Origin: Erpetoichthys calabaricus
Taxonomy: Eukaryota; Chordata; Cladistia; Polypteriformes; Polypteridae
Direction of reading: 5' to 3'
Length of the DNA: 64,000 bases
Assembly (NCBI RefSeq): GCF_900747795.2
Contig: NC_041399.2
Span: forward strand, 105,888,073-105,952,072
In this document: one piece after another, positions 59,131 through 64,000 of the stretch
Numbering within the stretch: the first letter of the stretch is position 1
How the letters are laid out: the number at the start of each line of letters is the position of its first letter
Translations under genes and position numbers: made by a program
Notes under the pieces: model-generated
Database searches by the model: none
Seen by the model: only the letters and a program-made list of their open reading frames with translations
What the model was told of the DNA's origin: nothing

Positions 59131-60047
59131 TACAGTGGGTACGGAAAGTATTCAGACCCCCTTCAATTTTTCACTCTTTGTCATATTGCAGCCATTTGCT
59201 AAAATCATTTAAATTAATTTTTTCCCTCATTAATGTACACACAGCACCCCATATTGACAGACAAAAAAAAGAATTTTTGAAATTGTTGCAGATTTATTAA
59301 AAAAGAAAAACTGAAATATCACATGGTCCTAAGTATTCAGACCCTTTGCTCAGTATTTAGTAGAAGCACCCTTTTGAGCTAATACAGCCATGAGTCTTCT
59401 TGGGAAAGATGCAACAAGTTTTTCACACCTGGATTTGGGGATCCTCTGCCATTCCTCCTTTCAGATCCTTTCCAGTTCTGTCAGTTTGGATGGTAAACGT
59501 TGGTGGACAGCCATTTTTAGGTCTTTCCAGAGATGCTCAATTGGGTTTAAGTCCGGGCTCTGGCTGGGCCATTCAAGAACAGTCAGAGTTGTTGTGAAGC
59601 CACTCCTTCGTTATTTTAGCTGTGTGCTTAGGGTCATTGTCTTGTTGGAAGGTAAACCTTCGGCCCAGTCTGAGGTCCTTAGCACTCTGGAGAAGGTTTT
59701 TGTCCAGGATATCCCTGTACTTGGCCGCATTCATCTTTCCCTCGATTGCAACCAGTCGTCCAGTCCCTGCAGCTGAAAAACACCCCCACAGCATGATGCT
59801 GCCACCGCCATGCTTCACTGTGGGGACTGTATTGGACAAGTGATGAGCAGTGCCTAGTTGTGTCCACACATACCTCAGTGCAAGACACATGACAGCCCGC
59901 ATGGAGTTTGCTAAAAGACACCTGAAGGACTCTGAGATGGTGAGAAATAAGATTCTCTGGTCTGATGAGACCAAGATAGAACTTTTTGGCCTTAATTCTA
60001 AGCGGTATGTGTGGAGACAAACAGGCATACTTTCCGTACCCACTGTA
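59131..60047 (-). mobile_element. Tc1-like transposon with internal inversion, TA duplication
   Basis: The ends CAGTGGGTACGGAAAGTATT (59133) and ATACTTTCCGTACCCACTG (60045) are mirror images and sit between TA dinucleotides. The left and middle parts encode a Tc1 transposase on the minus strand: [53 protein letters not shown]. The segment at about 59880-60025 encodes the preceding protein block on the plus strand: [39 protein letters not shown]. That block, with a catalytic aspartate, is thus inverted, and the phrase GGTATGTGTGGA occurs at both of its edges in opposite orientation. The N-terminal DNA-binding part and the long right inner repeat are lost. Confidence 0.88.
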
Positions 60048-60299
60048 ACTACGTAATTATAGGTAGTTTGCTGAGAAGTCTCTGACATGTTGCCACTAAT
60101 AGTTGCAGTAAGTAATGACCTCTTGATAATAAATACATGAAGTTGGCTTTTATTAACATTTTATACAAATATCCCACTTCATGTCACTGTTTTCTGTATA
60201 TAGAGACGTGTGAGAAGTCTAGAACAAGTTTTTTGGGCATTTATAGATTTATTACACACAGGTATAGGTTATAATGATCTGTTTATCTTTTGTTTACAG

Positions 60300-60450
60300 G
60301 CTTGGAAAACAACCAGCACTGATGTAGGCGTGTTGCTGAGGAGCCCCAGACTTGACTACCTCAAGTTCAGTTTTATTTGTTACATCATCCCCCAGGTTTC
60401 ACCAGCTCAACGACATCCCTTGGAAAGTTTCTGCTGAAAAGAATTGAACA
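60300..60450 (+). other. KBTBD2: Probable KBTBD2 5'UTR exon start
   Basis: A good acceptor, TTTATCTTTTGTTTACAG, ends at 60299. The following sequence has stops in all frames but a more balanced composition than the intron. It lies 450 bases before the coding exon on the same strand. I could not choose the donor that ends it. Confidence 0.35.
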
Positions 60451-60748
60451 TCTAATTAATAGGAGCAGCTAGCACTGAATTTGAAACACATTTGCTAAGT
60501 CAACAATTTGCAAGTTATTCGTGCTGAATGGGTCAGAGGAGGAGTTTTTCTTCACGAACCAAGAAAGAGCAAGGGAAAAAGGAAACATTTAAGTTTTTGC
60601 TTTGTTTTAATCAACATTACCTAGTGGTTTAACAACATTGCTGCTTTTTCCTTCTCCTGTCACCCCTTCCCCATCCCCATCTTCTTTTTCAATTTTGCTA
60701 TAGCTCATTGGTGCCTGCAGTCCATATTTTGTACTGTCTCTGTCTTAG

Positions 60749-60954
60749 GCACTAAATAAGTGGGCTTCATGGGATGCAAACATGTCCGACCCTAATGAGC
60801 TCCGGCCAGTAAATACTGAGTACGCTGTTTCTCTTTTAGAGCAGCTAAAATTTTTTTACGAACAAAAATTACTAACAGACGTCGTATTAATTGTGGAAGG
60901 CACTGAATTTCCTTGTCATAAAATGGTTCTGGCAACATGCAGTTCATACTTCAG
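60749..60954 (+). CDS. KBTBD2: KBTBD2 first coding exon (start of BTB domain); gene continues beyond window
   Basis: KBTBD2 is a BTB-BACK-Kelch substrate adaptor for CUL3 ubiquitin ligase; in mammals it targets p85alpha and limits insulin-pathway signalling. The exon starts after acceptor TGTCTCTGTCTTAG (60748). The ATG at 60782 begins [20 protein letters not shown], then [20 protein letters not shown] and [18 protein letters not shown], closely matching the human N-terminus. It stops at donor TTCAG|GTAGGT (60954), two bases into an Arg codon. Two ATGs at 60769 and 60774 lie out of frame just upstream, so I choose 60782 for its match to the family. The TDVxLxVEGxxFxxHKxVLA pattern is the BTB core. 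The remaining BTB, BACK and Kelch parts must lie to the right of the window; none is seen up to 64000. Confidence 0.9.
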
Positions 60955-61266
60955 GTAGGTCTTTTTTTTATATGTGTATTTTGGGTAACTTGGAATCCTC
61001 AGTTTTAATTCACAGTTTTAAAGGGACAGCATTTTGGGTGTTGGATTTAGGGAAAGAGTCATCTGTCCTTCCACTTTCAGAATCCAGTGTTAGGCCCCAG
61101 TTGCTCACTGTCCTATCTTAACCATTGTATATAAGGCAGAATATAAATTCAAAATTTCTTTTTAGACTACTTTAAAAATAATGTGAATTAATTAAATTTG
61201 ATTTTAAGTTGACATTACCTTTACGTGATGTGCATATTTTGTTTATTACTTTTTGTAACATTAGAT
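60955..61266. other. KBTBD2 intron, nothing recognised
   Basis: AT-rich sequence directly after the coding donor. No further exon was seen. Confidence 0.5.
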
Positions 61267-62072
61267 CAGGGGTCTCCAGAGTCTGTCCTGGGGGGCTTTA
61301 GAATTTGAAGGTTTTTATTCCAACAGATTTTATTAATGACTAGCTGTGTAAGGCTGTGCTGTAAAATGCCCGGGCTCCATGAATCCATGGATTCTGGCAC
61401 TTCAATCAGTCAATCGCATCGGTTGTGTATTAGCGGTTAAGCGAGGTTCTCTTTCCTCAGCAGTTTCGTTTTGCCAATGTACTCCCCTCGCTTGTGTATT
61501 AGAGGCTAAGTGAGTTTCTCTTTTGTTGACGGTTTCATTTTGTTGAGTAGCTTTCTTTTGACTTCCTGCTGTAGCCTCGCACTTTCGGGCCTCCTCTCAC
61601 TTCTGGGCTGGACAGACAGACACACACACACTTCCACGCGTAGACGTTTATATATAAGATAAGTCTGTTATTAGTGTTGTTGCTTGAGCAGTAAGTGTTT
61701 AATTTTTATGCTTCATTTTAGTTGTATTGCTTGTTAAGATTCCTCACCCTTGGTTGCTTATTTGGATTTTAAACAGCTGCATCCACTGTTTTAATTGCTT
61801 CTTTTTAGCAATATGATGCAAATGACAAAGGAACCAGCAGTTCCCCATCTCTCTGTTCTTTCCGTTTACACCTGTGTGTATGTTCATCTTAAACTGTATG
61901 GTTCAGTAAAACATCTAGAGGTAAACTGATGAGAAAGTGAAGGACTGAGAATTACTAATCCCATTCAGGCTATAAATCATTTGGAAAGGAAAACAACTAA
62001 AAAGTAAGAATGACCTGCCATGGCAGAACAAAAGCACTGACATGCCATAAATTTAATTAAGATCTGTTATTA
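61267..62072. mobile_element. hAT MITE interrupted by a small Helitron
   Basis: The left end CAGGGGTCTCCAGAGTCTGT belongs to the hAT MITE family of 24214 and 6809. Internal blocks (GCTTCATTTTAGTTGTATTG, ACAAAGGAACCAGCAGTTCC, ATCATTTGGAAAGGAAAA) follow the order of the complete copy at 24451-25010. The right terminal repeat is missing where the next element begins. A Helitron occupies 61340-61659. Confidence 0.7.
61340..61659 (-). mobile_element. Small non-autonomous Helitron nested in the hAT MITE
   Basis: On the minus strand it starts A|TCTTATATATAAACGTC at 61659 and ends ACACAGCTAG|T at 61340. The 320-base interior has no coding region. Insertion between A and T within the MITE fits Helitron behaviour. 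Internally a unit with TTGTGTATTAG and GAGTTTCTCTTT-like blocks is repeated near 61428 and 61493. Confidence 0.75.
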
Positions 62073-62074
62073 TA

Positions 62075-62340
62075 CAGGGTGGGGCATAAAGATCTCCCAC
62101 ATTTTGAAGGGGTATAAAAAATGAACAAAGCTATCATTAAAAAAAAAAAAAAAAAGTATATTTTTCTAAAAAGTACATAAAAAAAAAACAACTTTTGTTT
62201 TAATGAGTTTTAAAAATCATATCAGACAAATGGGAGTCGTCGTTGGCAATAAATTGCTGAAGACGTTCCCGGAAGTTCTCCATCACTGTCTGGGTCATCT
62301 CAGGCAGAATGGTGTCGATTTCCTGTCTTGATCCTTTTCT
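62075..62340 (-). mobile_element. Transposase C-terminal remnant (IS630/mariner-like)
   Basis: One terminus, CAGGGTGGGGCATAAAGAT, is present. The minus frame across 62205-62335 reads QEIDTILPEMTQTVMENFRE and then RLQQFIANDDSHLSDMIFKT, H, stop, which resembles the C-terminal end of DDE transposases of the IS630/mariner group (pattern MxNFRxRLQxCIxxxGxHLxDxIFK). The rest of the gene is absent; the copy stops at a TTAA at 62341. Confidence 0.6.
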
Positions 62341-62833
62341 TTAACACTAGAATTACCAGAGCCTACAAAAAAACTCGTAGATCCGTCCCACCTTAAAACG
62401 CTTCCCACTTCTCCGTCAGCATCTTTTGTCCTTTAAATGTGTTGATAAGCAGCAAACAGCAAGCAGTCTGCTATCACATCCCCCCACTAGCACACAGTTT
62501 TCAGTTGCTTAGAGCTGTATAGAGTGAGAAGTCATGCAAAATGATACCTTTTATAAATACTATATCGTTATTTGGAACACTTACATTTCATGTGTGTTCC
62601 GTGTCTACAACGATCTATGCACAGTAAACACATCGTTAAAACAGAAACGTTTTTCATGTTTTAGTAATAATTGACAAAATGTAGGCATGAAGTGTATAAT
62701 GTGTGAAGCCTGAATTCCAAATATCTTTATACACTTTCACAAAAGATAAAAGTATAACAGAACAAATGCGCTCTTTTCTAAGGCTATAACCGAAGAAAAA
62801 GAAACTAGGTTAGTGCTGCTTGCTGTCCTACCT

Positions 62834-62900
62834 TCTTGGGTAGTATACTGGTTAGAGCTGCCGACTGCAACTCATAAGGTTCTGGGTTCAAGTCTTAACG
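62834..62900 (+). repeat. tRNA-like module (left arm)
   Basis: GGGTAGTATACTGGTTAGAG resembles an A-box region and TCTGGGTTCAAGTCT a B-box region, spaced as in a tRNA. The acceptor stem does not pair well, so it is more likely a tRNA-derived repeat than a gene. Confidence 0.5.
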
Positions 62901-63605
62901 TCTTCCAAAATAAACGTTTTGAGTAGTAAGCTGTTCTTATTGTTACTATTATATAATAAAAGCATGCATTTGATTTGCGACTGTAACAGCCGCTGTAAAT
63001 GTATAATACTTGTCAAAGTTAGCATCTTTTTTTTAGCTTTACTAGTTTTACTTTATTTACTTATCTTCCTACAGCATAAAGTCACAAGTATACTGCAGAG
63101 CTTCCTCTGTTTGATCGTCAAGGGCATGCTCACAAATTACACGTGTAATGCCACGAAAAATACCTGCTGACAATTTAGTACGCGAGCAATGGTACAATAA
63201 TGCAGTTAGACTTTTTTTTGGGCGCATACACCACGCTAGTGTTTAGATCTGGACAGTGTAGCGTTGGCGAGCTCTGTAAGCCGTGCTGTTTCTTTGAAGG
63301 ACAGGTGATTGGCAGGATGACACCGGACTTTCGTCTTTACGCCTGGTGCAGCTACGTTGGTCTTATATGTGAAGGGACGTTTCTTGCGGGGATGGCTTCT
63401 GTTTTCTCCGATCTGAGTTCACCTCTGTTATAGCGCATCTTTATTTGAAAACAGCAGTGTCAGATCGGGGCGAGCGTGGACGCTAACTTTGACAAGCACT
63501 ATAAATTTACAGCGGTTGTTACAGACGTAAATCAAATGTATGTTTTTTTATTGTATAATATTAACAATAATAGCAGCTCTCTACTCAAAACGGCAAACTT
63601 GAGAA

Positions 63606-63672
63606 GCTGCCAGCATCGAACCCAGGAGCTCTTGATTGGGAGTCAGCAGTTCTTAGCATTGCACCACGCAAG
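63606..63672 (-). repeat. tRNA-like module (right arm)
   Basis: The minus strand reads GCGTGGTGCAATGCTAAGAA then CTCCTGGGTTCGATGCTGG, A- and B-box-like and parallel to the left arm. No clean cloverleaf ends were seen. Confidence 0.5.
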
Positions 63673-63806
63673 CAGTCGCATCAACCACTTACCGCAACCT
63701 GCTTTCTTTTTTCTTCAGTTATATTCTTGAATAAAAGCGCACTTGTTCTGTTATACTTGTACTTGTGAAAGTGTTTATTTGATATTTGGACTTCAGGCTT
63801 CACACC

Positions 63807-64000
63807 AGGCTCCTTTGGCCTGGATTACTGCAGCAATGCAGCGTGCTCATACTTTTCATGTTCATACCTTTCAGTTGGCCAACATTTCTAGAAATCCTTT
63901 TTTTGCATTGGTCTTAGTTGATATTCTAATTTTCCGAGATACTGAATTTGGGACTTTCATTAGTTGTCAGTTATAATCATCAACATTAAAAGAAATAAAC
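63807..64000 (+). mobile_element. Tc1-like transposon end, rearranged, running off the window
   Basis: From 63845 the sequence matches the 3' non-coding end of a widespread fish Tc1 family (TCATACTTTTCATGTTCATA, TTTCAGTTGGCCAACATTTC, TAATTTTCCGAGATACTGAA, AATCATCAACATTAAAAGAA). The preceding 63807-63843 (GGCTCCTTTGGCCTGGATTA, CTGCAGCAATGCAGCGTG) is the end of the transposase reading frame in the opposite orientation, so a short inversion precedes the terminal repeat. The terminal bases lie beyond the window. Confidence 0.7.

Larger units (their letters stand above)
34141..60299 (+). other. KBTBD2: Long first intron of KBTBD2
   Basis: The span runs from the donor at 34140/34141 to the acceptor TTTTGTTTACAG at 60288-60299. 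It is filled with nested transposons listed separately and shows no other credible coding exon on either strand. The intron assignment is inferred from the two splice sites and the position of the first KBTBD2 coding exon. Confidence 0.5.
62702..63804. repeat. 1.1-kb inverted-repeat structure with tRNA-like modules in both arms
   Basis: Arms 62702-63023 and 63482-63804 are diverged inverted copies of about 322 bases; matching landmarks include AGTATAACAGAACAA, GTTTTGAGTAG, CGCTGTAAAT and TTGTCAAAGTTAGC. The loop is 458 bases. Each arm holds a tRNA-like segment pointing inward (62834-62900 plus, 63606-63672 minus) with B-box-like GGTTCAAGTC and GGTTCGATGC. No transposase was seen. It could be two head-to-head SINE-type copies or one element with very long inverted ends. 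Confidence 0.7.

Noticed and set aside
59573-60088. Intact transposase or host gene on minus strand
   Set aside because: Only the middle is Tc1 transposase; the first third is antisense to an inverted segment of the same gene.
62834-62900. Genuine tRNA gene
   Set aside because: Box-like elements are present but stems do not pair well and the module recurs inverted at 63606; more likely tRNA-derived repeat.

Overview
This is a vertebrate nuclear window, most likely from a ray-finned fish with a large, repeat-rich genome. The evidence is spliced GT-AG genes, a CpG-type promoter, a fish-style repeat load (Rex3/RTE LINEs, tRNA-derived SINEs, Tc1, hAT, Harbinger, Helitron and piggyBac-like elements) and the germ-plasm gene bucky ball. 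I cannot name the species from sequence alone. A first intron of about 26 kb argues for a larger genome than zebrafish-like compact teleosts.

Two host genes are supported. On the minus strand, bucky ball (buc) runs from its start codon at 15877 to at least 11208. Five coding exons join with consistent GT-AG sites and phase, giving at least 667 codons. The last, short coding exon is not resolved, and candidate poly(A) signals lie at 10457 and 10381. On the plus strand, a CpG-type promoter with a first non-coding exon (about 33.6-34.14 kb, ending in a strong splice donor) is followed by a long repeat-filled intron. A 5'UTR acceptor lies at 60299 and the first coding exon of KBTBD2 (BTB domain start) at 60782-60954; the rest of that gene is beyond the window. 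The two genes are divergently oriented.

Layout: 1-9.5 kb is non-coding with a Rex3 copy, SINEs and hAT MITEs. 9.5-16.5 kb is a hAT MITE followed by buc. 16.8-25 kb is a nest of old SINEs, LINE reverse-transcriptase fragments, two Harbinger elements and a fold-back hAT composite. 25-30 kb is AT-rich and featureless. 30.07-30.9 kb is a Helitron containing a long palindrome. 32.4-33.1 kb is a Harbinger fragment. 33.6-35.2 kb is the KBTBD2 promoter zone plus a second GC-rich, CCAAT/TATA-bearing block. 37-48.4 kb (inside the KBTBD2 intron) holds a Helitron, a Tigger-like element split by a piggyBac-like MITE, a Harbinger element split by another Helitron, and a ZBED-type hAT. 53-54.7 kb holds a 5'-inverted Rex3 copy with a 13-bp target duplication. 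55.4-60 kb has a Helitron fragment, a TATC microsatellite and a rearranged Tc1. 61.2-64 kb has a hAT MITE split by a small Helitron, a transposase remnant, a 1.1-kb inverted-repeat structure with tRNA-like modules in its arms, and the end of another Tc1.

The striking theme is nested and inverted element structure. Several insertions can be resolved to the base from target duplications or from a paralogous empty site. No RNA gene, CRISPR array or bacterial-type operon is supported.
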